NCBI GenBank assembly: GCA_016714365.1
Contig: JADJNH010000005.1
Span: forward strand, 1,340,501 to 1,404,500
Direction of reading: 5' to 3'
Origin: Candidatus Vicinibacter affinis
Lineage (GTDB): Bacteria > Bacteroidota > Bacteroidia > Chitinophagales > Saprospiraceae
DNA length: 64,000 nt
Below the pieces are notes generated by a model. It was not told where the DNA came from and made no database searches. It saw only the letters and a program-made list of their open reading frames with translations. Shown here one piece after another: positions 15,001 through 20,209 of the stretch (within the stretch, counting starts at the first letter, position 1; every line of letters begins with the position of its first letter). The position numbers and the translations under genes were made by a program.

Positions 15001-17197
15001 ATCTTCTTCTGCCTCTGCAACCAGCAAGACCATTGTCAATTATGATTTTAACAAAGGGATTTCTTATCCAAGCCTTTCACCATACCTATATCCTGGAATT
15101 ACTTCTGTGGTAGATACCAGTTCGAATCTTTACATGAGTACAACAGGTGTCGTTACAGGGGTTCAGGCCTTTACTTTAAATTCAATAGCAGGAAAAGGTC
15201 TTAAAGTCACGAATTCTCAGATTGCAGGCCACTGGCAGTTTAATCTTGCCGGCAGATCGCTTCCTTCCTGTACTAATTTTGAAGTTTACGTTCAGGCTCA
15301 GCGAAAAAGTAACGGCAGTGCAACAACCTTGTTGATGGATTACAGTACCAACGGAACAACATGGAATAATTTCAGTTCTACTCCTCTTACTATTGGAAAT
15401 TGGGTGGAATGCGTTGCCGCAATTCCTGGGGTAGCGAATCCTAGCAACCTTTACATCAGGGTGAGGTACAGTGGTGGATCCAATAATGAAACGAAGGAAT
15501 TGTTTATCGATAACTTCCAGGTCAGAATTAGCAAGCAATATGAAGCTTGTGCCTTTGATGACGGACCGGATAAGACCGGTTATCCTTCAAACATAAATCA
15601 TCCTTGTGATGCAGATCCTTCGTTTACTTATAAGGATTCTTTGGACGCAGGTGATTGTGTTTCGAAAGTTTTCAGAACCTGGATCGTCACAGACAATTGC
15701 GGAAATTCATCCAGCGGAACCGGAAAGCAAGTAATTACAGTCAAAGATTCAACTGGTCCTGTCATTACTTGTCCATCAACAAATGTCCAGGTTCGAAAGG
15801 CTGATTCAACAAAATGTTACTACACAGTTGTCAACACAGAGTTTGATGCGACTGCTTATGACTTATGTCAGGATTCTGCCGTAACCATTACCAACGATCT
15901 GAATAATTCACATACCTTGAATGGATATCAGTTCAAAGTAGGAAAGGATACCATTAAATGGACCGCTACTGATGCATGTGGAAACACTTCAGTTTGTTTT
16001 GTGAAGGTGGATATTTATGAAATTGAACCACCTGAAGCTAGATGTAAAAACAATACAATTGTTTTGGATTCCACCGGAATGAAAACCATCACGGTGGACA
16101 CGATTGATAACAATTCGACAGATAATTGTGGAATTCAGACCAGGTTCTTGAACCGATATACTTATACCTGTGATGATATTCCATTCAGAATAGTCACACT
16201 TACGGTTATAGACTCTAGTGGATTAGTTGACACCTGTACATCGAAATTGTTTATCATTGATAATGTTAAACCAAAAATTGTATGTAAGAATTTGAGTTTT
16301 GCACTTCCTCAGTCAAAGATGAAGACCATAACTGCTCTAGATGTATTGTTAAGCAATACAGACAATTGCGGTATATTGACTCGAGTCGTCGTGCCAAATA
16401 CATTTAATTGCGACAGTCCGAAGAACACAACAGTTACGGTGACAGTGACGGATGTAAATGGTAATTCTTCTACATGCACCTCCATAGTTACCATCACAAA
16501 TGATTCAGACAACGATGGCATCTATGATCCTTGTGACAATTGTATTAATAATCCAAATCCTAATCAGATGGACAGTGATTGTGATAAAGTTGGTGATGCA
16601 TGCGATGTATGTCCGAATGGTGACGATTCGGTGGACAACAATGGTGATGGTTTACCTGATTGTAAGTATCCACCTACCTTTGCCAACATCTTAAGTTCAT
16701 GGAAGTGTGGTACCATACCACAAAGAGTATATGTTGCATCAATTGCCTCCAATGGGCAGTGCACAAGAAGATGTGTATTGTACACAACCTATCTCAGGGA
16801 CAAAGGTCCAAATCTACATTTGGGACCATGTAAGGCGTGTGGTGAAGGGTTTACAAATGGAGACAGCGGAGAAGAAGTGGTCGAATACATTTACGATGAG
16901 CAGGAAGATACCCAGGTTGCATTATCTAAACCAAAAGGAGAATATGATTTTATTCTGGTGCCGAATCCGAATGAAGGTGAATTTGAAATTCAATTTGATC
17001 AGCCTGTAGATCAGGGAACCGTCAAAGTAATTAACATGCTTGGACAGGAAGTTTGGAGTTTTGAGATCAAGGAACTTACTCATCTGATAAAAGTTTCCGA
17101 GCAAGCATTTAAATTCCATACATCGGGAATGTACAGGGTCATGTTGTTGTCAAATAATGGAAAGAAAATTCACAACCTCATGATTATTTCAAAATAG
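2..17197 (+). CDS. Giant T9SS surface protein with 53 HYR-like repeats (5' end missing)
   Basis: The frame is open to the first base, so the N-terminus lies outside the window; the apparent TTG start at 35 is an edge artefact, because codons from position 2 continue the same module. At least 5,731 residues remain. Order: the end of a ~190-residue module; a full copy of it (nt ~530-1040); an HYR-like domain (nt ~1255-1490); 53 tandem ~83-residue repeats (nt 1499-14712); another HYR-like domain; a third copy of the module (nt ~15035-15540); further HYR-like domains; thrombospondin type 3-like Asp/Asn-rich calcium repeats (nt ~16498-16670); a Cys-rich linker; and a type A T9SS sorting domain with a VPNPNEGEF motif (nt ~16945-17194). 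It is probably exported by T9SS and anchored or released at the cell surface, with a likely structural or adhesive role (inference). No catalytic domain is visible. Expect assembly errors in the repeat array. Confidence 0.93.
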   Translation, partial: GYKAGLGSADVLRMEYSLNGSTWNIFRTKTLTTGMWVQDTATIPGVNSPDSLFLRISYTTPGVGSPKSLHIDNLQVRAQLCCGYDASPNVTGNVTDESDNCATGLLATFCDSVVVEPCEGSNLIYRMWSLQDSCGNDAEMGTQLITVLDTTKPTFDIPNDTTLYKGGVSADTNIIVNYNFNRGNSYPKLYPRLYFGILSEVDSSSNVFLTDTGTITGPLAFAVDSFVGRAMRVDTSDRPGHWQFNLSGFYLPLCSNIKVYSQALMKGAGAADTCHFDYSFNDTTWFRYNSFPLTLGQWKEDTATVPVNGVSKLYLRVTYSGGTGVGDKLFLMDNFQVNAQMNFDSCAYDADPSITGWPTNVKDNCDKHPVVFYVDTIQEGPTCSSETLIFRSWTVIDDCENMDTATQIITILDTLKPIITCPIDVTVNCEQSTDPDSTGYATAFEFCYDTMVLVTHLDSILPGTCPGDYTILREWTAMDSCGNTSVCTQVITVVPIAGPELTCPNDTTLIACQTQGAVNAAFDAWLETVQVSGGCYTELTDDNSGPPDACGGSKTVTFTATSDCEDDQVCMATFTVTAAPVVVLTCPTNATEAACQTQAAIDAKFNTWLGTAMFTGGCNATISNNNNGAPMACGGSKTVTFTVTSTCEPNKTCMATFTVTAAPAVVLTCPVNATEAACQTQAAIDAKFTTWLGTAMFTGGCNGVLTNDNTGAPMACGGTKTVIFTVNSDCEGPKTCTATFTVTAAPSVMLTCPTNATEAACQTQAQIDTKFNTWLGTAMFTGGCNGMLSNDNSGAPMACGGTKTVVFTVTSSCESNNTCSATFTVDPAPPVMLTCPTNATEAACQTQTEINTKFNTWLGTVSYSGGCNSMLSNDNSGAPDKCGGVATVTFTVSSSCESNNTCTATFTVTPAPVVMLTCPANQTEAACQSQADINTKFNTWLGTASFSGGCNATLSNNNSGAPDKCGGVANVTFTVTSTCEPNNTCTASFTVTPAPAVVLTCPTNQTEAECQTQAAIDTKFNTWLGTAMFTGGCNGVLTNDNTGAPMACGGSKTVTFTVTSDCEGPKTCMATFTVTAAPAVVLTCPTNQTEAECQTQAAIDAKFTTWLGTAMFTGGCNGVLTNDNTGAPMACGGSKTVTFTVTSDCEGPKTCMATFTVTAAPAVVLTCPTNQTEAECQTQAAIDAKFTTWLGTAMFTGGCNGVLTNDNTGAPMACGGSKTVVFTVNSDCEGPKTCSATFTVTAAPIVVLTCPTNQTEAACQTQAAIDAKFNTWLGTAMFTGGCNGVLTNDNTGAPMACGGVKMVTFTVTSDCEPNKTCTATFTVTDAPVVVLNCPTNQTEAACQTQSAIDAKFTTWLGTANFSGGCNAMMSNNSTMAPDHCGGVASITFTVTSDCEPNKTCTATFTVTPAPVVNLTCPVNATEAACQTQAAIDAKFNTWLGTAMFTGGCNGMLSNNSSAAPNACGGSASVTFTVTSDCEPNVTCTATFTVTAAPVVMLTCPTNQTEAACQSQTDINNKFNTWLGTASFNGGCNAMMSNNSTMAPDHCGGVASVTFTVTSDCEPNVTCTATFTVDPAPPVMLTCPANATEAACQTQAEIDTKFNTWLGTAMFTGGCNGMLSNDNSGPAPDHCGGNKSVTFTVTSDCEPNQTCTATFTVSPAPAVVLTCPTNATEAACQSQSAIDAKFNTWLGTAMFTGGCNGMMSNNSTTAPNACGGSASITFTVTSDCEPNQTCTATFTVDPAPPVMLTCPANVTEAACQTQAQIDAKFNTWLGTAMFTGGCNGMMSNNSTMAPDHCGGVASVTYTVTSDCEPNQTCTATFTVDPAPPVMLTCPANVTEAACQTQAQIDTKFNTWLGTAMFTGGCNGMLSNNSTTAPDHCGGVASVTYTVTSDCEPNVTCTATFTVDPAPPVMLTCPANVTEAACQTQAQIDTKFNTWLGTAMFTGGCNGMMSNNSTMAPDHCGGVASVTYTVTSDCEPNVTCTATFTVDPAPPVMLTCPANVTEAACQTQAQIDTKFNTWLGTAMFSGGCNAMLSNDNSGPAPDHCGGSKSVTYTVTSDCEPNVTCTATFTVDPAPPVMLTCPANVTEAACQTQAQIDTKFNTWLGTAMFTGGCNGMMSNNSTMAPDHCGGVASVTYTVTSDCEPNVTCTATFTVDPAPPVMLTCPANATEAACQTQAEIDTKFNTWLGTAMFTGGCNGMLSNDNSGPAPDHCGGNKSVTFTVTSDCEPNQTCTATFTVSPAPAVVLTCPTNATEAACQSQSAIDAKFNTWLGTAMFTGGCNGMMSNNSTTAPNACGGSASITFTVTSDCEPNQTCTATFTVDPAPPVMLTCPANVTEAACQTQAQIDAKFNTWLGTAMFTGGCNGMMSNNSTMAPDHCGGVASVTYTVTSDCEPNQTCTATFTVDPAPPVMLTCPANVTEAACQTQAQIDTKFNTWLGTAMFTGGCNGMLSNNSTTAPDHCGGVASVTYTVTSDCEPNVTCTATFTVDPAPPVMLTCPANVTEAACQTQAQIDTKFNTWLGTAMFTGGCNGMMSNNSTMAPDHCGGVASVTYTVTSDCEPNVTCTATFTVDPAPPVMLTCPANVTEAACQTQAQIDTKFNTWLGTAMFTGGCNGMMSNNNSGPAPDHCGGSKSVTYTVTSDCEPNVTCTATFTVDPAPPVMLTCPANVTEAACQTQAQIDTKFNAWLGTASFSGGCNAMLSNNNSGPAPDHCGGSKSVTYTVTSDCEPNVTCTATFTVDPAPPVMLTCPANATEAACQTQAEIDTKFNTWLGTAMFTGGCNGMLSNDNSGPAPDHCGGNKSVTFTVTSDCEPNQTCTATFTVSPAPAVVLTCPTNATEAACQTQAQIDTKFNTWLGTAMFTGGCNGMMSNNSTTAPNACGGSASITFTVTSDCEPNQTCTATFTVDPAPPVMLTCPVSATEAACQTQAQIDAKFNTWLGTAMFTGGCNGMMSNNSTTAPNACGGSASITFTVTSDCEPNQTCTATFTVDPAPPVMLTCPANVTEAACQTQAQIDAKFNTWLGTAMFTGGCNGMMSNNSTMAPDHCGGVASVTYTVTSDCEPNQTCTATFTVDPAPPVMLTCPANVTEAACQTQAQIDTKFNTWLGTAMFTGGCNGMMSNNSTTAPNACGGVASVTYTVTSDCEPNVTCTATFTVTPAPAVMLTCPANVTEAACQTQAQIDTKFNAWLGTASFSGGCNAMLSNDNSGPAPDHCGGSKSVTYTVTSDCEPNVTCTATFTVTPAPAVVLTCPINATEAACQTQAQIDAKFSTWLGTGMFTGGCNGVLSNDNSGPAPDHCGGSKSVTYTVTSDCEPNKTCTATFTVTPAPAVVLTCPINATEAACQTQAAIDAKFNTWLGTAMFTGGCNGMLSNNNSGPAPDHCGGSKSVTFTVTSDCEPAQTCTATFTIDPAPAVVLTCPINATEVACQTQAAIDAKFNTWLGTAMYTGGCNGVLTNDNIGPAPDHCGGSKTVTFTVNSDCEDPMMCTATFTVDPAPAVVLTCPTNATEAACQSQSAIDAKFNTWLGTAMFTGGCNGMLSNNSTTAPNACGGSASITFTVTSDCEPNQTCTATFTVDPAPIVVLNCPANATEAACQTQADINNKFNIWLGTASFSGGCNSMLSNNSTTAPDHCGGVASVTFTVTSDCEPNKTCTATFTVTPAPVVVLNCPANATEAACQSQTDINNKFNTWLGTANFSGGCNAMMSNNSTTAPDHCGGTASVTFTVTSDCEPNKVCTATFTVTPAPAVVLTCPINATEVACQTQAAIDAKFNTWLGTATFSGGCNGMLSNDNTGPNPDHCGGSKTVNFTVTSDCEPVKTCTASFTVLSSPVTLNCPVNQTEAACQTQAQIDTKFNAWLATANFTGGCNAVLSNDNSGPNPSFCGGSKSITFTVTSDCETPKTCLATFTVSPAPAVVLNCPVNQNEVACQTQAQIDAKFNIWLGTASFSGGCNGTLSNDNSGPNPSPCGGSKTVTFTVTSSCEGPKTCMATFTVNPAPVVVLTCPVNQTEGACQTQAAINSKFAIWLATVSATGGCNPVFTNNNTGAPLACGGTTTVTFTVTSDCEAPKTCSATFTVSPAPPVSVTCPVSQTEGPCQSQAIIDSKFSMWLNSISVSGGCNTQTSNNNTGAPSFCGGTTTVIFTVTSDCEPNVTCTATFTVSPATPVNLTCPTNATEAACQNQAAIDAKFNTWLGTVSFNGGCNSSLSNNNTGAPSFCGGSKTVTFTVTSDCEAPKTCMATFTVDPTALIVLNCPVNQTEAACQTQASIDSKFNTWLGTVSFSGGCNPTISNNNTGAPSFCGGSKTVTFTVTSDCEVPKTCTATFTVDPAPAVVLTCPANATEAACQTQAVINTKFTAWLNTVVFNGGCNATISNNNTGAPNACGGTTTVTFTATSDCESPKTCSATFTVSGSPTTLTCPVNQTEAACQTQAQIDTKFATWLASVSATGGCNTMFSNNNTGAPNACGGTTTVTFTLTSDCDAPKTCSASFTVLSSPVNLTCPTNQTEAACQTQAQIDTKFATWLATVNFSGGCNATISNDNTGAPNFCGGSKTVTFTVTSSCEVPRTCSATFTVNPAPPVSVTCPFTQTEAGCQTQAQIDTKFATWLTTINVSGGCNTVVTNNNTGAPNFCGGTSAVIFTVTSSCEPSSTCTASFIVNPAPGVVLTCPVNQTEAACQTQAQIDTKFANWLATVNVTGGCNPVVTNNNVGAPNFCGGTTTVIFTVTSSCASSSTCSAVFTVDNAPNLTLTCPVNVTEAACQTQAQINNKFATWLSTVNTTGGCNPVVTNNNSGAPNFCGGTTTVVFTATSSCAGASTCSATFTVLTSPLTVTCPNNVTEVSCQTQNEINTKFNNWLNGVLITGGCNPVVSNNNNGAPNECGGSKTVTFTVTSDCDVPKSCTATFTVETIPDPQIVCPPDVTIDCDESTLPSNTGVPAAVDGCNGTPNVSYDDQITYGDCPGDYVITRTWLAVDKCNKTDECMQIITVVNTVQPTFTLPPDITIFKSSSASATSKTIVNYDFNKGISYPSLSPYLYPGITSVVDTSSNLYMSTTGVVTGVQAFTLNSIAGKGLKVTNSQIAGHWQFNLAGRSLPSCTNFEVYVQAQRKSNGSATTLLMDYSTNGTTWNNFSSTPLTIGNWVECVAAIPGVANPSNLYIRVRYSGGSNNETKELFIDNFQVRISKQYEACAFDDGPDKTGYPSNINHPCDADPSFTYKDSLDAGDCVSKVFRTWIVTDNCGNSSSGTGKQVITVKDSTGPVITCPSTNVQVRKADSTKCYYTVVNTEFDATAYDLCQDSAVTITNDLNNSHTLNGYQFKVGKDTIKWTATDACGNTSVCFVKVDIYEIEPPEARCKNNTIVLDSTGMKTITVDTIDNNSTDNCGIQTRFLNRYTYTCDDIPFRIVTLTVIDSSGLVDTCTSKLFIIDNVKPKIVCKNLSFALPQSKMKTITALDVLLSNTDNCGILTRVVVPNTFNCDSPKNTTVTVTVTDVNGNSSTCTSIVTITNDSDNDGIYDPCDNCINNPNPNQMDSDCDKVGDACDVCPNGDDSVDNNGDGLPDCKYPPTFANILSSWKCGTIPQRVYVASIASNGQCTRRCVLYTTYLRDKGPNLHLGPCKACGEGFTNGDSGEEVVEYIYDEQEDTQVALSKPKGEYDFILVPNPNEGEFEIQFDQPVDQGTVKVINMLGQEVWSFEIKELTHLIKVSEQAFKFHTSGMYRVMLLSNNGKKIHNLMIISK
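4736..6484 (+). repeat. Higher-order repeat unit 1 (seven monomers, 1,749 bp)
   Basis: Monomers 14 to 20. The first five encode the same amino acids as monomers 21 to 25 of the next unit, and the DNA is almost identical at a fixed offset of 1,749 bp. The last two monomers differ in type between units. Confidence 0.9.
6485..8236 (+). repeat. Higher-order repeat unit 2 (seven monomers, 1,752 bp)
   Basis: Monomers 21 to 27. It repeats unit 1 for five monomers and then diverges. Its first monomer matches the first monomer of unit 3 at an offset of 1,752 bp, essentially base for base where I compared them. The extra 3 bp come from one additional long (252 bp) monomer. Confidence 0.9.
8237..9988 (+). 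repeat. Higher-order repeat unit 3, rearranged (1,752 bp)
   Basis: Monomers 28 to 34. The first monomer matches unit 2, but later ones look like mosaics: monomer 29 joins a type-15 start to a type-17 middle, monomer 30 has a unique VSATEA sequence, monomer 31 matches type 16 and monomer 33 matches type 27. This pattern suggests unequal crossing-over or gene conversion after duplication. Confidence 0.7.
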
Positions 17198-17554
17198 TTT
17201 TATAAACTGAAAAGTGTTGAAATAAAAAGGGCGCAAAATATTTTTTGCGCCCTTTTTATTGTCGCAAGAAAATTTTAAATGTTTGTTACTTTTTTGTTTT
17301 TTGTAAAAAAGATTTGTTGGTATGAGCAACCGGCGTGTCTAATATTGCTTATGCATGTATACTTTTTTGGATAGTGAAAATTGTGGACGCCTCCTTTAAG
17401 ATTTGCCGGGCAATTTCAATCGCCCAAATATTACAAATCATTTTTTTTGTTGGGTCAATTATGGCTGAATATTTTCATGAAGCCAGCTACTCGATTTTAA
17501 GGCAAATAATTTACGATAAAATTTTATTTCGGGTTTCAATTTAGGACTTGTAAA
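17198..17554. other. Convergent intergenic region
   Basis: Apart from the terminator at 17221-17260, this is AT-rich spacer. A 69-codon reading frame at 17335-17544 starts with GTG, has no recognisable domain, and is not called as a gene. Confidence 0.6.
17221..17260. terminator. Strong bidirectional rho-independent terminator
   Basis: A perfect 18-bp inverted repeat (17221-17238 with 17243-17260) around a 4-base loop, with a GGGCGC core and A/T tracts on both sides, so it can work in both directions. It lies 24 bases after the stop of the giant repeat gene and between two convergent genes. Confidence 0.9.
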
Positions 17555-18736
17555 CTATATACATTCCAGTATTTCATGCAACTCTTTGCAGGCCTTGTGA
17601 AGAATTTCATCAGGAGTATTTAATGGGGGGGCAATGCGCACTGCAGTAGGACAAAAAAGAAAACTTTCTACCAGAATTTTTCTTTCATATGCCAGCCTGA
17701 TGAATTGCATTACTTTCTTTTGATCTCCTAATTCTAAAGCCATCAGTAGACCTGCATGTCTCAAAGATTTTATTTTGGAATGAATTAAATTTTCCCGAAT
17801 CAAAACTGATTTTCTTAAAACTTCCTGCTCTAAGTTTTCTTTTAATGTAATTCTGAGTGCTTCTAATCCTGCTGCACAAGAAAGAGGGTGACCGCCAAAG
17901 GTGGTTAGATGACCTAATGCCGGTTTTTGTGAAAACTCCTGCAACAATTCTTGTGAAGAAATCACAGCAGAAAGAGGAAGTCCTCCACCTAAGGCTTTTC
18001 CACAAATAAGAATGTCCGGAATGATCCCAAAATTTTGGAAAGAAAATAGTTTTCCTGTACGGCACATGCCAGTCTGAATTTCATCAAAAGCCAGTATTGC
18101 ATTTACTTCTGAACATCTTTTTCTTAAAGCGGTTAAATAATTCAGATCAGGGACCAATACGCCTGCCTCAGCCTGGACTACTTCTGTAATCACCATCGAG
18201 GTGTTTTCGTCGATGAGTACTAAATCTTCCAGGTGGTTTGGCCGTATAAATTTTATATTGGGAATAAGTGGTCTGAAAGGTCTGCTATGGCCTTCATCAC
18301 TTCTTAAAGATTCAGCACCTAGCGTACTTCCATGGTAAGCGTTTGTGCTTGCGACGAGGTCGCTTCTGGAGTTGTGTTTTCTACATAATTTAATAGCGGC
18401 ATCAACTGCTTCAGAACCGGAATTCAAAAAGTATATACAATTCAATTCATTTGGAAGTAACTGAATCAACAGCTTGGCATATTCCACCTGAGGGGTTTGA
18501 ATATGTTCACCGTAAACATTGCTGTGCAGATACTTTTTTGACTGGAGGTGGATGGCTTGCACAATATCAGTATGACAGTGGCCCAGATTACTTACACTAA
18601 ATCCACTCACCATATCAAGGTAAGCTTCTCCATTCTTAGAAAAGAGATAAGGACCCAATGCATGATCTATTTCAAATGCCTGCGGAACATCACTGGTTTG
18701 TGCAATTAACTCAAAAAACTGTCGACGTAAATACAT
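17555..18736 (-). CDS. Class III PLP-dependent aminotransferase
   Basis: A 393-residue fold-type I, class III aminotransferase of the acetylornithine/ornithine/4-aminobutyrate type. Visible motifs are NSGSEAVDAA (~105-114, phosphate binding), YHG (~134), DEIQTG (~218-223; the Asp pairs with the pyridine nitrogen) and CGKALGGGLP, whose Lys ~247 should form the Schiff base, followed by TTFGGHPLSCAAG. Length is normal for the family. The usual EPVQGEGG segment is changed to VVQAEAG (~187-192), which may affect substrate recognition. No arginine or lysine biosynthesis genes are adjacent, so the substrate cannot be assigned. It is transcribed alone, convergent with the giant repeat gene and divergent from the thioredoxin gene. 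Confidence 0.9.
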   Translation of the reverse strand: MYLRRQFFELIAQTSDVPQAFEIDHALGPYLFSKNGEAYLDMVSGFSVSNLGHCHTDIVQAIHLQSKKYLHSNVYGEHIQTPQVEYAKLLIQLLPNELNCIYFLNSGSEAVDAAIKLCRKHNSRSDLVASTNAYHGSTLGAESLRSDEGHSRPFRPLIPNIKFIRPNHLEDLVLIDENTSMVITEVVQAEAGVLVPDLNYLTALRKRCSEVNAILAFDEIQTGMCRTGKLFSFQNFGIIPDILICGKALGGGLPLSAVISSQELLQEFSQKPALGHLTTFGGHPLSCAAGLEALRITLKENLEQEVLRKSVLIRENLIHSKIKSLRHAGLLMALELGDQKKVMQFIRLAYERKILVESFLFCPTAVRIAPPLNTPDEILHKACKELHEILECI

Positions 18737-18848
18737 TCACTTTTGTTGAAACCAAATTCCGCTTTTTGGGTTTTATTCATAACGGAAATGATAAATATTT
18801 CAATATTTGCGTAAAATTATCCGTTTTAAATCATTAAACAGCAGATAA

Positions 18849-20033
18849 ATGTATAAATCCCTGGTAATCATCTTAAGTTTCTATTTCTCATTGCTGCAAT
18901 TACCCCTATTTGGACAAGAAAGCAAAGGGGGCATGGAGTTCTTTCACGGAAGTTTTAGCGAAGCCCTTGAAAAGGCCAATGCTGAGGGCAAAATTATTTT
19001 CATGGATGCATTTACTACCTGGTGTGGACCCTGCAGGAGAATGGCCTCCAGCACTTTTCCGGACAGTGAAGTGGGCGGTTTCTACAATGCTAATTTTATA
19101 AATCTTAAAGTAGATATGGAGAAAGGCGAAGGGCCGGATTTGTCTATTCGATATTCAGTCAACTCTTATCCAACCTTACTATACATTGATGGGACCGGTA
19201 AGGTCGTGCATAAAGGGGTAGGGATGAGAGGACCTGAACAATTTATTGAGCTGGGCAGAGAGGCATTAAAAAAGAATGACCGCTCCGGGGAGTTTGCAAA
19301 AAAATATGAAGCAGGCGATCGTGATCCTAAGACTGTTTTGGAATACATCAAGTCTCTTAACATGGTAGGTAAATCGAGTTTGAAAATTACCAATGAGTAT
19401 TTAGCCACTCAAAAAAATCTGAAATCAAAAGAAAATCTGGAAATCATTTTGGAAGGAACTACTGAAGCTGATTCAAGAATTTTTGATTTATTGATTCAGA
19501 ATAAAGATGAAATTATAAAACTGAAAAAGAAGGAAGTATTTGAGGCAAAAGTTTACCAGGCTTGCTTTAAGACCTATTCCAAAGCACTTGAGTTTCGCAA
19601 TGAAGCATTGTTAAAAGAAGCTCAGTCCAAGATTAAATTCAATCCGAATAAAGCTCAGGATTTCGTATTTCAAACCAATATGGAATATTATGGAAAGACC
19701 GGTGATGCCAAACAATATTTGATTTCTGCAAAATCTTACGTAAAAAAGGTAGTAAAGAATGACGCAGTCAAACTTACTGCAACTGCCCAAAATTCAATCA
19801 ATTATTTCAGAACTGATAAGAATGTGGTTGATTTTGCAGAAGGTCTTGCTAAAAAAGCCATGGAAAATGGTGGATTGTCTAACCAGTATTTTCTTTACGG
19901 TAGTATCCTGAAAATGCAAGGAAAGCACCAGGAAGCCATCAAGGTTCTCAGAAAAGGTCTTGAATTGGCCAAAGAAAGGATGGAAGCTCCTTTTCAGTTT
20001 GAACAAATGCTCCGAGAGCTGGAATCAAAATAA
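18849..20033 (+). CDS. Secreted thioredoxin-fold protein with helical C-terminal region
   Basis: 394 residues. A hydrophobic signal peptide (about 1-22, ending FGQ) is followed by a thioredoxin domain with the redox motif TWCGPC (CGPC 59-62) and the expected cis-proline in NSYPT (~P108). From about residue 160 on the protein is Lys/Glu-rich and helical, ending in an alanine/leucine TPR-like segment (~340-390). Proteins of this design in Bacteroidota are usually periplasmic thiol-disulfide oxidoreductases, with the C-terminal half probably binding a partner. It has its own transcription unit. Substrate unknown. Confidence 0.85.
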   Translation: MYKSLVIILSFYFSLLQLPLFGQESKGGMEFFHGSFSEALEKANAEGKIIFMDAFTTWCGPCRRMASSTFPDSEVGGFYNANFINLKVDMEKGEGPDLSIRYSVNSYPTLLYIDGTGKVVHKGVGMRGPEQFIELGREALKKNDRSGEFAKKYEAGDRDPKTVLEYIKSLNMVGKSSLKITNEYLATQKNLKSKENLEIILEGTTEADSRIFDLLIQNKDEIIKLKKKEVFEAKVYQACFKTYSKALEFRNEALLKEAQSKIKFNPNKAQDFVFQTNMEYYGKTGDAKQYLISAKSYVKKVVKNDAVKLTATAQNSINYFRTDKNVVDFAEGLAKKAMENGGLSNQYFLYGSILKMQGKHQEAIKVLRKGLELAKERMEAPFQFEQMLRELESK

Positions 20034-20193
20034 GATTTGAATACTTTATAAGCAGACTTACCCATAACATTAAGGTGTCTTCCCATTGGGCTTAAATTAT
20101 TCAAATTTGGGATTGATTTGACTTCCAACTGATACTGGTTCATAAAATCAATTAATTCTTTCGTATTTGGAATTTCATTTCCGGATTAAAGTC

Positions 20194-20201
20194 TAATTTT
20201 G
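20194..20201 (+). promoter_or_regulatory. Putative -7 element upstream of prfC
   Basis: TAATTTTG matches the Bacteroidota -7 consensus TAnnTTTG and ends only 8 bases before the prfC ATG, implying a very short leader. The nearest upstream TTTG (20166-20169) is 24 bases away, a little further than the usual 19-21. Confidence 0.4.
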
Positions 20202-20209
20202 CGCCCCTT

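Noticed and set aside
17335..17544. 69-codon open frame in the terminator spacer
   Set aside because: GTG start, no homology that I recognise, low-complexity composition, and it lies between convergent genes.
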